DNA of 64,000 nt, taken from NCBI RefSeq assembly GCF_910592395.1, contig NC_088310.1, positions 25,871,491 through 25,935,490 of the forward strand, in the 5' to 3' direction. The number at the start of each line of letters is the position of its first letter. The stretch's first letter is position 1. The notes beneath the pieces were generated by a model that was given only the letters and a program-made list of their open reading frames with translations, was not told the origin of the DNA and did no database searches. Shown here piece after piece: positions 49,930 to 62,239 of the stretch. This DNA is from Lineus longissimus (Eukaryota; Nemertea; Pilidiophora; Heteronemertea; Lineidae). A program made the translations under genes and the position numbers.

Positions 49930-50879
49930 TTATACCAATTGTTGTTGATTGTTCTTGTTTGAAACGGACATATCTTTATCTTATTTGATTTGTGTCTCAC
50001 TTGAGACAGACTCTGAGGATTGATTGACCATGACTATGACAGCGGTTCTGCTGAAATTGATGCAGTATGTAACACCTTGATCCTATTCATGGCTCCTGTT
50101 AAGGTGGATGTAACACCTTTCTGCTATAAGGTGGATGTAGTAACACATTGATCCAATTCTGTCCTGTCAGGTTGCCAAAATATATGCTTCACAAATGAAA
50201 AAGCAGAGGACTTTCACTTTCGTTTTGACAATTGTGACTTAACTTTATTGGATTGAGACTGTAACTGGTGTTAGCTTTGATTCAGATGTCTAATGGTGCA
50301 AGGACTGCCAAAGTATTTATGAAATATTTGAAAAAGTACCTCGTCATTAAATTTAACTCTTACACCAGATTTGTCTCGGTGTGATAATTCAAATCAGTTG
50401 TCTCTGATTGACAAAGACAAATGTTCTGGAGTAATTCTCCATCAGAATGTGTAGCATTCATATTGCTGTAATGATTTCTTGGATTGATTGTCAGCGTGAG
50501 CTTAAATATAGCTTCATGGCATTCAAAAGGCCTCGAGCCAGCATACAAAACAAACCAGTTTGTTGCCAGAGGCACACATCCTTCTCCACTGAGCCTGAGG
50601 GAAGTATTGTTTGCAAAAGAATATGATTTTAATAAAACTCAGCAATTTCTCTTTGTATTGACAGAATGACGAAATTTCTATGATGTTCTCTCATAAATCA
50701 ATAATGCTTTAGCATGACAAAAAGACAATACAACCCACAAAAGCACAATCTATGCAATCAATCAAAATTCAGTTCCACTCCAGTGCAACCTCGGTTCCAT
50801 GAAAGTTGAAAATCACCGGTGTACATTGGTTTAGTACATTTTAGCCCCCAGGTTTCTTAAATCGAGGTTAACGAGCGAG
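49930..50879. other. Intergenic interval between CEBPZ and the RRM-knuckle gene
   Basis: No exon is supported. A short repeat of AAGGTGGATGTAACACC occurs twice near 50100-50150. The last 100-200 bp probably hold the promoter and 5' untranslated region of the next + strand gene. Confidence 0.4.
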
Positions 50880-53800
50880 ATGGCGATGAGAAATGGTTAC
50901 GGTCGTGGTGGAAGAGGCGGTGGTCCTCGGACAAGATCTGGGTAAGTATGGGCTTTATCTGCCCGATTTATGCATTAAGTAAATCGCAAATCTCTTGTGC
51001 AAACCAAGGACAAATTTGATGCCGAATTGCGGGTGCTCAGTCAAGATTCATGAGTTCGTGTCGCGATACGTGTATAAGTGTACATTGTATACACTTGTAC
51101 AAGACATACAGTACTGGTTTGCAGTAAGGTGTACGTTGTTTCATATGTTCAGTAATGACCTTTGATAATCGGGTAATGGTACGCTTTCAAGTTGGGCGAT
51201 GTGGTTTTTTCTTCTTTGATCTGTATTAGAACTATTATGGGTCATTTTTTCATTTTGTAAACACGCACTAATACAAACTTGCCGTACTCTCACTTAGTCT
51301 TATAAACCAGCGATGGTTGGGGTTTTTTGCTAGAAAACTTTTGTAGATAAAGACTCAGTCGTACGAGCTGCCCTCTTGCCAGCATAAGACTAAGAGTTTT
51401 GGAAGTAGGCCTAAGTAGTATCTTATAACAAATCTGGCTGGCCCTTTCATTATCATTGGGGTGGCGGTAGTGTGGACATGTTGCAAATTCACTCTCTTGT
51501 TCTGAACACAGGGGTGTCCCGACCAAAGTGTTTGTTGGTCAGCTACCAGAAACAATGAGGAAATCTGATATGGAAGACCTATTCAGGAAGTTTGGAGAAG
51601 TCGTTGAATGTGACGTTGTCAAAGACTTCGGTTTCGTCGTAAGTAAAGTATGAGTGAAGTCACAATGCACCTACCGTATCTGACTTAAAAGTGTAGATTA
51701 CCCTGGTTTACACTCACAGTTCACACGAGTACTCAGCTCAGGCTGTTGCCTTGCTTGTGTCGACCTTGGATGACCCAATTTCAATGAATCAAATTAGATG
51801 TATGATGATTGTAATTTTGAAGCTATAGTAAATGTAATTTTAAATGTAAGATGGCAATTGTTTCTTTTATTGGTCTTCCTTCAATTTTCAGCACTATGAA
51901 CAGGAATGCGATGCTAAAACTGCTGTTGCCGCGCTCAACGACACAGACTTCCAAGGCTCCATGCTGAAAGTGGAGGTTAGTACATTCCTCCGGATGAAAG
52001 ACAAAGAAGGGTCTTCTTCTCATTCATGTCATTGTTCTGCTGAGGCCATCATGACCAGTTGGCATGGAAACACAGGGATCAATACTTCCAATCCAAGACA
52101 CAGATGCCATTTTCACTTCAAAGAAAACTAAATTTATCCAACTGTACCGTACCGTACTGGATTTTTTGTACTGCCCTTGACGCAGCCTTGTGTACAAGCT
52201 GTTGTTCAGAAAACGTAGAACATTTTTCAAAGTTTTATTGGCAGATTCATTGCCTTGCAGATATCAACAAGCAAAGTCAGACAGCGACCAGGAATGGGTG
52301 GTTCAGCTGTTTGTTACAGATGTTCAAAACCTGGCCACTGGTCGAAAAATTGCCCGCAGGGACCAAGTCGAGGCCGTGATGATGACAGGCGAGGTGGCAG
52401 GATGGGTGGTGCTAGGGGTCGGTATGATCCATACCCTCCACCAAGCGGGGAATGGCTGGATTATTATAGGGAACATTACCCGCCACCCCCACCATATGAC
52501 AGGTAATTTTCACCAACTTTCTGATGCATTATCCCCAAATTGCTTCAATGAGGACAGAGACACAAACAGAAGACTGGGAAACAAAATCACTTTACCTTTA
52601 CATGTAAGCATCTCTGCAACAATTTGAAGGTGGTCTCCATTACAAAGTGATACCCGTGAACTGATTCCGGTGTTTGGTATTCTTTTTAATTGTTCTGTTG
52701 CACGAATAAAGATTTGGTCATCATGTCAACAATGTGATTGACTCTCTTATTCTTTCAGGCCTGGACGACACGATCCCTATGAACGATATCGCCGGTTCCC
52801 AATGCCCCCAAGCCCTGCAGACTACTTCAGGGACCGAGACCCATATCCAAGGCCACCATCATCATACTTTGACAGAAGATCACCACCATCTAGGTAACAG
52901 AATATTTTTGAAATGATTTTTAGGGTTTGTATACTGTAAAATGGGTAATGTTCAGAGGTCTTATTTTCATGATTAAGGAGACTAATGCAATACTAAACTT
53001 TCAAATCTAATGCATTTACCACATAACTTTTTGGCAGCAGATGCAGAATTAAGTCTACAGCATACTAGCAAAGTCTGGCCGACTTCAATCCTGAATGACC
53101 AAGATTATCTCATCTCTTCTTTCTATCTTCCAGAGACCCCTATGAGATGTATATGGCAGCTTATGAGAGACGGTAAGAGCTTACTTTTCAAGCCTGTCTG
53201 AAAAGGACGGCCAACACAGGAGCCTGGCATCTGAATTTTGTATTGTTCATTTGTATTTCCTTTTCACTCGACTAACTAACACTCAAGTCAGTGTCACCCT
53301 GTTGTGTCACTCTAACAGAGTAAAGCTAGTTTTTTATTGAGTTGTGTGCATGAAACCTTAGTTTTGCGACCGAGTTTGAGATTTGGTCTCCCACTTTCTA
53401 AGATGGACTAAGGTGCCTGATTTGCCAGTTCGGGTTTGAAGGCAGCAAAGTAGGAATGGGTATTTCAGTAGGGTATCGACATCCCAATTGATTATCACTT
53501 GTGTATGGATAAAATTCAGACAGAACTGACGTCACATGTCTTTTCGGCAGTGTTGGACTCTAGTTGACAGCCAACACTGCGTAGCAGCGGCTGAAGCTAT
53601 GCCGATGCCCTGCTGCATGACCACAAAGCTTGCATGTTGCTTGAACATGGTGTCATGCAGGATTTGTTGCAATGATTTGAAATGAAATCTTCCTGGAGAT
53701 CGCACCAGACAAAATGTTGATAAAATGTCCAAAACTCACATTCCTGGCATTATCCAGTCTTTGGCTTGCCTCATATTCATTTAGAAAGTGGTGACCATAT

Positions 53801-56800
53801 CCATTGTTGATGATAAAATCATTCTTTTACCAAGTGTTGTTGTATGCATGACTTGTGTCAACGTTCCTTCCCAAGGACTGTGCGAAGATGAATTTGGTCA
53901 TTTGAAGATTGACGTTAGCAAAAAGAGTAAAAGTTCCCACAAACCCTATTCCTTGACAAAATACGAAATTAGGGCATAAAAGGTGGATACTTTGAAACCT
54001 CCACTCTCAATTTAATGGGTAGAGCATCCTTGAACCCTGTCAGCACTTGGGTACAATAATCTCTCATCCCCACCCCTTTAGCTGGTATATATATTTCATC
54101 TCCATACCCTATTGCTAGTATACATTCACATACACAACCCCTAGACTGATATTTATGTACCTCTTGCAACTCAAGTTGGGGAAATATGACTGGAGATTGG
54201 TATCTGAGTTGATAATAATGGATCTGTGTTGGGTGGCTGGTATCTTTTTGAGTAGGCCCCTGGTCTTGATGCGGACCTTGATCAGGTCTATTTGCCCTGT
54301 CAGGCATTTTTTATACAAGGATGTTCTACACATTCATCAGGAGTGACCCCTGGGTGAGAAATCTCACATTTCTGGGCAGGTATCGTACCGTTACAATTTT
54401 TGACAGTCCAACTCTCCTCATGCTATGATCCCCTCCTTTATCACAAATTAGCCTAATTTCTATGATTTCCGTAGGTATATGGAGTATTATACTGCTCAGG
54501 CTAATGCCGCTAACTATCAGGCGCCGGTACCGCCTCCCCCGCCTGCAAACCCTTCTGGGTTTGACTTTAATGCTATTGGGTGAGTAGAGTTTGGGGCAAG
54601 GTCAGGCTGCTGGAGTGCCGAGTCTATGTGGGGTTGGTACAGATGCGCATGCTGTTTATATAATGGAGCTACCGAACGGGCCTCCTAACCTGTTGATGAT
54701 ATAATAAATGATGCAGCGAATGGAAAATTCACGCCTCCCAATTTTAGTTCCGACTGAAGCTGTGCAGTACTGCTTTTCACTCATTTGACTTTTCAATACA
54801 GGCTGACATAAATACAGGTGTGAAATTAAAAGGATATTGGTTATTTTGCTGTTGATGATATTACGCCAAGTGGATTATTATAAACAGCATGTTTGCATTC
54901 ATTCCTGGGAGGTTTTTAGCTTATCCCTCTTGCTTCTCTTTACATCTAGATGTCGTTAGGTCTGGTTGGTTTTTCATATGCTATTTGTATGGTTACATCA
55001 CAGGTCTTGGCACATTTATCAGTTGATTGTGACACTTGCTTGACACACACAAACTGTTGGGACATGTATGGTCAGAGAGGGAATCCAGTTAGTGCAGCCT
55101 AGACTAGAGCAGGTGATATTGATTTCAAACCCCACATTTGGATGGTTTTGGGTTTTTAATATGAGTGTTGAGTCAAATCTATCAGTAGACTTACATTGTA
55201 TTGTAGCTCTTACTTGCTGGTGCAAATAGATGCATCAGCTCTTGGAGGTCTCAGCCGTGTGGAGTGGTTTGGTTGTTATAGAGAATCGTAGTGTTACTTT
55301 TAGCACATACATAAGTCTGGATTTTTCAAGCCCTGGGTTTTAGCAGTGATGTTATTGCTGTTAGCAAGTGTATTGTCATTACTTTGATATGACTAACACA
55401 CTACAGTGCATTTTGCTCACTAACATGACCAAGCAGTCTTTTTAGTTTTTTGAATAAAGCTACCAGTTCTATGCGACATTCGTAAAACAATCCAGACTTA
55501 TGATATGATGTTGTTGTTCTTCTCGCTGTGGATATCAGTATACTTTGTGGTGCTGGTCTTACTGGCTGGGACAGGCGGATGAAGACAATGGGTGATATGA
55601 ATGAAGACTAGCAAATGCTTTTATCTGAAACTCCATGTACATTTACACTAGGCCTTTCTGTACAAAATTGAAGTAAAAGCATTTGCTAGTCTTTATTCAT
55701 ATCACCCATTGACATGAGTGTTCATCCCCACTCGGCACAAAAGGTGAAAAATAGCAAACACAATGAAATTCATCATTCTGGGTATATTTATTACAAAATC
55801 ATTTTATTCAATCTGTTCAATTGTTTCATACTGGTACTAACACAACTTACATTTTACATCCTCTATTTACTGTTGGTGTCCTTGCACTTCAGCTGCACAC
55901 ATTGATGGCAATTTGCACATGACTTAATATCTGGTGACATCTGAGGATCTTTCATAAATTAGCCATTGTACTGTACAGTGACAACCAGTGAAGCAAAATG
56001 GTGTTATAATTCTTAAAAATCAAAAGAATGTGAAGATGCAATTTTGGCCGCTGATTTACTGTATTATCGGCACCAAAAAAGTGATTCTACAATACTTTTA
56101 TTCTTCGATTTCAGTATCTTTGTTTCCTGGCAATTCACTATCCTTTTGAATGCATTGTTAAAGGCACATGTGTCCTGTCAACATGCCACTGAGTGAATGG
56201 AGAACATGTGGCTTAATCTCGAAAAGGATTGGTGTAAAAACCTTTGTAGATGCACCTGTGTTGCGTAGCCTACTCCTATTGATCTTTTCTCTTTCTACTT
56301 GCTCATTTTAAGTTCTAGAAATCAGACTGGTGACATTGGGGTGCATATTTTCACCATGTGCGTGTCGATATTCAAAAGGCCATTGTTGACATTTCCACAT
56401 TTCAGTGGAAATTCGGCCATGACTAGGTGATGACTTGAGTCCTGTTGTTAAATTATGAGTCCCTACGCAGTGTTTTCCCTGGTTTTTGGATTTGAGCCTG
56501 TCCGTGTCGGCCCAGAGGTGGCACCATTTTAAACACGTCGACCTGACACGTTCAAAACAGTTAGGGAAGTCACTGGTTTCGTTCGTTGCTAAAAGACTTG
56601 ATAGGATTGCAGTCCACATTCCGAAAAGGTTCGATGTTTGTACAGTCTCGGCTGGGGTGCGATACTTATCAGGTTTCACTCTGGTCACTTAAAGCATCTG
56701 GATTAAAAGTTTGAAGGACATGAGGCACATGAACGATCCTGTCAATACAATCCTATCAATTCTTTTACTTATAGGATTTGAAATATTCCACGTAACTTAC

Positions 56801-56893
56801 TTCGTTCTGTCTTTCCAATCTCGTAGCTACGGAGCGCCGCCACCGCCACCTGCTGGACGACCACCGTCACCTCGCGGTTCTGGCCCATACTAA
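50880..56893 (+). CDS. RRM plus CCHC zinc-knuckle RNA-binding protein, RBM4/Lark-like
   Basis: Nuclear RNA-binding protein, likely acting in splicing or translation control. Exons: 50880-50941, 51512-51638, 51892-51975, 52261-52502, 52759-52893, 53134-53172, 54475-54579, 56827-56893; phases join to 286 residues. After a Gly/Arg-rich start there is one RRM ([12 protein letters not shown] as RNP2, FGFVHYEQE as RNP1), then a CCHC knuckle [14 protein letters not shown]. The link between them ([12 protein letters not shown]) closely matches the second RRM-knuckle junction of RBM4/Lark. The tail is rich in Arg, Pro and Tyr with polyproline runs, ending [12 protein letters not shown]4/Lark normally has two RRMs; this protein has one. 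The ATG at 50880 is the first in a suitable context. Confidence 0.88.
55586..55711 (+). repeat. Near-perfect intronic hairpin
   Basis: Arms 55586-55623 and 55674-55711 (38 nt each) are reverse complements with a single mismatch, separated by 50 nt. The arm starts CAATGGGTGATATGAATG. It lies in the last intron of the RRM-knuckle gene. It may be a small foldback element or a precursor-like RNA hairpin. Confidence 0.85.
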
Positions 56894-57373
56894 AGAAGCA
56901 CACGCGATAGTCGAGAGAGGAGAACAGGCGCGAAAACGCGGCGGGTCAAAGCATGACATGCGAGTCACTTACGGCTTTATTCGTGAACTGTGTAGAGAAA
57001 TATAACCGGACTAAACTTAGTGGAAATAACAGCAGAACTAAGCATTTCTTTTCTTGACTGTTGAAAAACTATGTGAAATGGGAATTATTGGCAAATCTTT
57101 AAAAGATCTATGTGATGAGAATTATGGTGTCCTGAATATGTGTCGTAATAGTTACAACCTTAACTTTATTGAACATCTTGGACAGATTTATACTCACAGT
57201 AGACAATCTGCAAACAGTTGAGGTCTTGAGTTATTTGTTGAAGGGTTTAAAGCGATATGTTGTTTGATGAAGCCACTTTGATTTTGATTTTACGTTACTA
57301 AATGTTCTGTTCTTTGTTCATGGAGTAATTTCATTAAGACATTTTAAAGTCATTCATCGTGTTGTTCCTGTGA

Positions 57374-57379
57374 AATAAA
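57374..57379 (+). terminator. Poly(A) signal of the RRM-knuckle gene
   Basis: AATAAA in TGTGAAATAAAAGTGG, about 480 bp after the stop codon; another AATAAA lies near 57460. Confidence 0.55.
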
Positions 57380-57479
57380 AGTGGTAACATTAGTGAATAT
57401 TTACAAAAGCTTTCTGTTTCAATGATAATCAATTATGCTGGACCTGGGGATACACAGTAAATAAAATGATTCGAGTCCT

Positions 57480-59660
57480 TGAAGCCAAAATGGCCTCAAC
57501 CAATTCTCATAGTTTGAATCTGTCTCTCACGACAGCAAAAAGAATCGATTTTGCTTGAGAACACTCGCGGATGCAGCGCACCTGGAAGCCAGTAAGTCTC
57601 GAGACTCATCCTTGGTTATTAACGGGAGAATATTCGCTGTTATGGTCAGTACATGACTGCGGTAAGGATCACGTAAGTTCTGCACCCGTGTCGGTTGAGA
57701 AAAGGCTTCGGTTAGTATCGCTTGTGCTATTAAACGTAAGTTTGTCGCAGTATCTTCACTTTCTCTCGCCCTGGGATATGCGTGTGCTAGCTTCTCTTGA
57801 CCTTTGAACAAGATTTTCCTACTCCATAATCGCTGTTTTTGAAAAAGTGAGCAAGGGCCCAAAAGTTGTAACGCGAGCATTTTGACATGCTTTTAGATCT
57901 TCAGCCAATGCTTTGGTTTCGTGTTACTTAATGAATTTGAACAAAAACAGAAGTCGACAAGTCCGATGAAATGTACGAGTAATTTTTCAGCTTTATAAGG
58001 TTGAAATGAATCGTGGTTTAGTCACATCGTGATGACAAGTATATCAATGGCCAGATTCGTGAACAAAACGCGTTCCACAAACGAGTATGCAAATGTCTTC
58101 TATGAATACGCAATTTGTTGATTCAAAGATGTTTTGCACTTTTTTCATTGTGCTCATCTCACTCTTTATAGGCATGTTGTAGCATTTGTTTTGACTGAAC
58201 CTGTGTTGTAGCATTTGTTATGACAGAGTGAGCATTATGTTCTCTGTGTATGGTTTATTCCTATTCCTATATCCACAGCTTTGGCCTCTTTGAAAAGAAA
58301 TGTGATGGCAATTTATTGCCTTGAAAAACAATGGTCACAAAGATTTGCCTGATAACGCTGCCTCAATTCTATGTCAGCACAGCAGTTTCAGCCAAAGAAC
58401 CACGATATGACTTACCTTTTGTCATTCTATGCAATTTTTGATTTCAACCGTTTCTTTTCAGATCCTGTCAAACTGATGACTTCACAAAAGATTGATGGAA
58501 TATCAACAAATTCAATAGACAACTACCGTCCCGAGTGGTATGCCCTTTCGCTGGGTTTGTAGTCTGACCAGAAGGCAAGTATTCATCAGCCTTGATTGAA
58601 AACAGTTCATACAGAAAGGACATCCTGCCTGAAAAAGAACTCCACCAAACTATGAGGTACTCTCATTTAAGTAATGTTACTTTCTAATCAGGCTTTGCCT
58701 AGTTGATAGATACACCCTCTCCTTACTTACCTGTAGTGTAAGAAAGAGGTGGTGACCGTCATTTTCAGGAGACGGATCTCTGAAAAATCTCAGACTCAAC
58801 AGAACTGAAAGTGAAATCTTGAAAGTTGCCATAAGAAAAGTTACTTCCATTGCAGGTTGTGATCTGAAAGAGACAACATTTCAATGGACCAAGAACATCA
58901 GCTGAAACCCAAGCAGTGCCAGATGTATAAAAAGATGAACGTGCATTGGTTGAAATATGCCCTTTATTGACAACTTGACATGCCATCTATTTTTGTTGTC
59001 TGATATGTTAGATGCGGGTCGTGGGAATGCTGATTAGCCACAGTGACACTAGGTGCTTGCAGAGCGTTTGTAGTCCAGGGATTTCCACCCTGACTGCTGT
59101 GAAGGGAGGAGAATGGTGAAAGGGTCTAGAGTGTTGTGGCAAGTTAATGACAGTCTCTGTTGCAGAAATAGGAATCGGCAATCAAATTTTCAAAAAGACT
59201 ATACTTGCAGCTTGTATTTTCCAATACAGTAACCTTTGAAAAACATTATGTCTCAAGGCACTCTTGAAGACAGTCGCTCCCAGGCCGAAGATCCAACCTC
59301 ACATGCACTGGGGACAACACCAGAGGACATGTAGGCCTACCGTTCATAATAAATTTTCATACCTTTTTAAGAAATTCAGTCTTGTGTCTTTTGTTACAAA
59401 GCACTATCAGCCTCTTGGTCATGTGATACTTCTAAATGCAGTATTGGAGAAAAGGGAAACCCTCACACCTACTCAAGATCAGAATATGTCGGCAGTTGAG
59501 GCTTATTGACTGCATCTACTGATTGAAAGCACTTGATCAACCTTGTGTGTGCAGGGAGAAAAGAAAACTCTGATGCAAGCCCATGCTGAAGTGGATGGAA
59601 ACGTCTTGAGCTGAGATAGATGAGATACATGCAGACCTCATAAACTCACTGTTTGGTCCA
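57480..59660. other. Gene-free stretch
   Basis: I see no supported exon, RNA gene or clear repeat on either strand. Short open frames here lack splice support and family resemblance. Confidence 0.5.
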
Positions 59661-59939
59661 TGAACACCTAAATACGTGACCCAAATCCCCTCTGAGCTGG
59701 TTTTCGGAGTCCCATGGACTTCATGAGAGAACTACGCCATCGCCATCTTCAGGGTAAGAGAGGAACTGAAAATAGCGTTTGGTCTTTTCAGTTTCTACCT
59801 TGCCCTGAAGATGGCGATGGCGTAGTTCTTTCATGACGTCCATGAGACTCCGAAAACCAGCTCACAAAGAGATCTGAAATGATAAAGATTTTAATCCGAA
59901 TCCGTAACACAAAGTGTGGTTGATTTTGACTTGGTTTAG
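59661..59939 (-). mobile_element. Long-hairpin MITE-like element, copy B (left end eroded)
   Basis: It has the same inverted arms as copy A (CCATCGCCATCTTCAGGG against CCCTGAAGATGGCGATGG), with part of the left terminal repeat deleted. The centre reads CTGAAAATAGCGTTTGGTC, the reverse complement of copy A's centre, so it is in the opposite orientation. The right terminal repeat is replaced by a spacer ending GACTTGGTTTAG. Confidence 0.75.
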
Positions 59940-60243
59940 TTAACACCTTCAGCGCCGAACCACGTAGATCTACGTGGCCCACCCCCCCTCTTTGAGCTGG
60001 TTTTCGGAGTCTCGTGGACTTCATAAAAACTACGCCATCGCCATCTTCAGGGCAAGGTAGAAACTGAAAATACCGTTTTGTCTTTTCAGTTTCTACCTTG
60101 CCCTGAAGATGGCGATGGCGTAGTTCTTTCATGAAGTCAATGAGACTCCGAAAACCAGCTCAAAGAGATCTGAAATGATAAAGATTTCGTCCGAATCAGC
60201 ACAAAGTGCAACACAAAGTGTGGTTGATTTTGACCTGGTTTAG
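59940..60243 (-). mobile_element. Long-hairpin MITE-like element, copy C
   Basis: It begins TTAACACCTTCAGCGCC and shares the arms of copies A and B, with the same centre orientation as B. Its right side is again the spacer (AGATCTGAAATGATAAAG ... GACCTGGTTTAG) seen after copy B. B plus spacer and C plus spacer therefore form a tandem pair with a period of about 300 bp. Confidence 0.75.
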
Positions 60244-60517
60244 TTAACACCTTCAGCGCCGAACCAAAACGAGGTCTGTAAAGTCTTTGGTCTGTAGAAT
60301 AGACCCTGCCCCTGAAGATGGCCATCGCCATCTTCAGGACAATGTAGGAACTGAAAAGACCAAACAATATTTTCACGGTATTTTCAGTTACTACATTGCC
60401 CTGAAGATGGCGATGGCGTAGTTCTTTCATGAAGTCCATGAGACTCCGATAACCAGCTCAAAGAGGGGGCGGATTTGAACCACGTTGATCTCCGTGGTTC
60501 GGCGCTGAAGGTGTTAA
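60244..60517 (+). mobile_element. Long-hairpin MITE-like element, copy D
   Basis: It starts TTAACACCTTCAGCGCC and ends GGCGCTGAAGGTGTTAA, so both terminal repeats and a TTAA on each side are intact. The centre (CTGAAAAGACCAAACAA) has the orientation of copy A. The left arm is rearranged between 60267 and 60310. Confidence 0.8.
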
Positions 60518-61009
60518 CAGGACGTAACATTTATTTTAAAATGCGTTTCCAAAGTGAATGCATGAGGACAACCCATTTGTGTCGTATATCACTGGAAACG
60601 CCTGATTCCCCTGATTCTGCAGGGCATTTTATTTCTTTAAATAAATCATAAGCGTCGCATTTGCTCCTAGCCCAAATCAATGGCAATATTGCCAATTGGG
60701 CCGGACATTCACGGAAAAACCCAAAAATTATACATTTCTTCCTGAATAATTCTTACAGTGACCATTTTCCCATGAAAGACAGTTGCTTATGCTACACAAA
60801 AATTAAAAAAATTCGAGGGTCAACCATTGAACTTTTGAGATGTGTTGAATTTTGCACAAATCAGCGAAAAACGCACCAACTGGCACAGGACAGCATTTCA
60901 ACACGGGGCCGACGCACATCCCAAGTTCAGTGTACACATACGTCGGCAACAACAGTAAAATTCGTAGTTTCTTGTTAGCCGTCTATTGAGTAGTGTTCTA
61001 GATTTCAGA

Positions 61010-61155
61010 AACTCTAGAAAATACGTTTTTGCCAAAACAACTGCTAAATCAACACTGGCATATTGCGAGGACCAAGAAATCAATGATTTTTTTAAGGAAT
61101 TATGGTTAGCCGCGCATGAATACAAATATTCCCTGATGAGACTTTACGTAGCAGG
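61010..61155 (+). CDS. Possible isolated exon, unrecognised
   Basis: A 146-nt open segment flanked by a good acceptor (GTGTTCTAGATTTCAG) and a donor GTACGT. It reads in one frame with protein-like composition (KYVFAKTTAKSTLAYCEDQE, then FFKELWLAAHEYKYS). No neighbouring exon was found, so it may be chance or a fragment. Confidence 0.25.
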
Positions 61156-61829
61156 TACGTTGCAGGTCAATTTTCTATGCTGCCACCTTTTAGTGAAGAT
61201 AATAACTAGTAGCTCCCTCTTTAGTTTTGTAGTTTATTGAGAATGGTCCAAATCGTGATGTACATTCGCAAAAAGTTATTTCATGACTCGGGTGAGTGAC
61301 CCGTTTCCCGGGATTTCTTAGTTGGCCGCAGCCGTCGATTTGCACTTTGTAAATCTAGTATGTATCAACTATTTGATCACATGTATGTCATGTGACGTCC
61401 TTCTTCTTTCGGGCATGCATGGCATGGCGGGAGGTCAAAAACCTAAAAAGTGCAATATCTCGCTTATTAGTGACCTGTCTTCGATGATATTTTTATGGTA
61501 GGTACTCCAAGCAATTTTACATCACATTTCATACCGACTTTGGTTTGACCTGTTGACCTGTTTGACAGTATCAGCAACTATTGATGTGTTAAACACAATT
61601 TCAGAAAAATCTCGATCTCTGTATTACTACTTGGCCTACTGGTAGTACTAATCAAATTCACTCGAATTATTGTATCATTCTCATTTCTTCTCTGTATTAC
61701 AAAATGACAAAAGGTCAAATTCTAGTCAAAAACTCAGAACCTACAGAACTTTTAAAACTGAGTACCAATTTGAGACCTTAATGTTCTAAAAAACGGGGTT
61801 GTTTTCAAAAATGGCTAAGTTTCACCTTC

Positions 61830-62156
61830 CTTAGCAATCACAACCTACTCATCGAAAAAGGTAGACACTTTGGTAGTAGTCAGTTAGAAAAGCGTCTCTG
61901 TCCTTTTGGGTGTAACGTTGTCGAGGACGAGTTTCACTTTTTTGCACGATGTCCCTCTAACAACGAGTATCTCACAAGTATAAACTTTTATAAACGTAGT
62001 CAATTATTTTCAAATCTGGATTTTATTTCTATTATGAGTAGTACTGACAGTAAGATTATTTCAGATACCGCTATGACAAACAGTTCTTCAGTGGCACTAA
62101 TTAATAAGTCCTTGTGGTCTTATTTTAATTACCATATACATGTAACTTTCTTTTAA
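61830..62156 (+). pseudogene. 3' fragment of a non-LTR (LINE) retrotransposon ORF2
   Basis: A 108-codon frame ending in TAA at 62154. It contains the C-terminal LINE pattern in which a Gly-Arg-His start is followed by a Cys-rich motif (EKRLCPFGCNVVEDEFHFFARC). No reverse transcriptase domain is found upstream, so it is a 5'-truncated copy. A poly(A)-like signal (AATAAATTGAATGAATG) follows about 75 bp later. Confidence 0.7.
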
Positions 62157-62239
62157 AAATATTTTTGTGTGTGTTGTATTTGTATATATATGTACAGCCA
62201 TACTGTCTTATCCTTATACAGTTGTGCAATAAATTGAAT

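Noticed and set aside
59788-60439. Open frames of about 100 codons on minus with repeated KELRHRHLQG
   Set aside because: They are translations through the inverted-repeat elements; the same peptide appears from copy A, so this is repeat DNA and not a gene.
37073-61260. Shared GAATGGTCCAAATCG near 37073 and 61243
   Set aside because: A 15-base match without extension on either side; probably chance or a very short repeat remnant.
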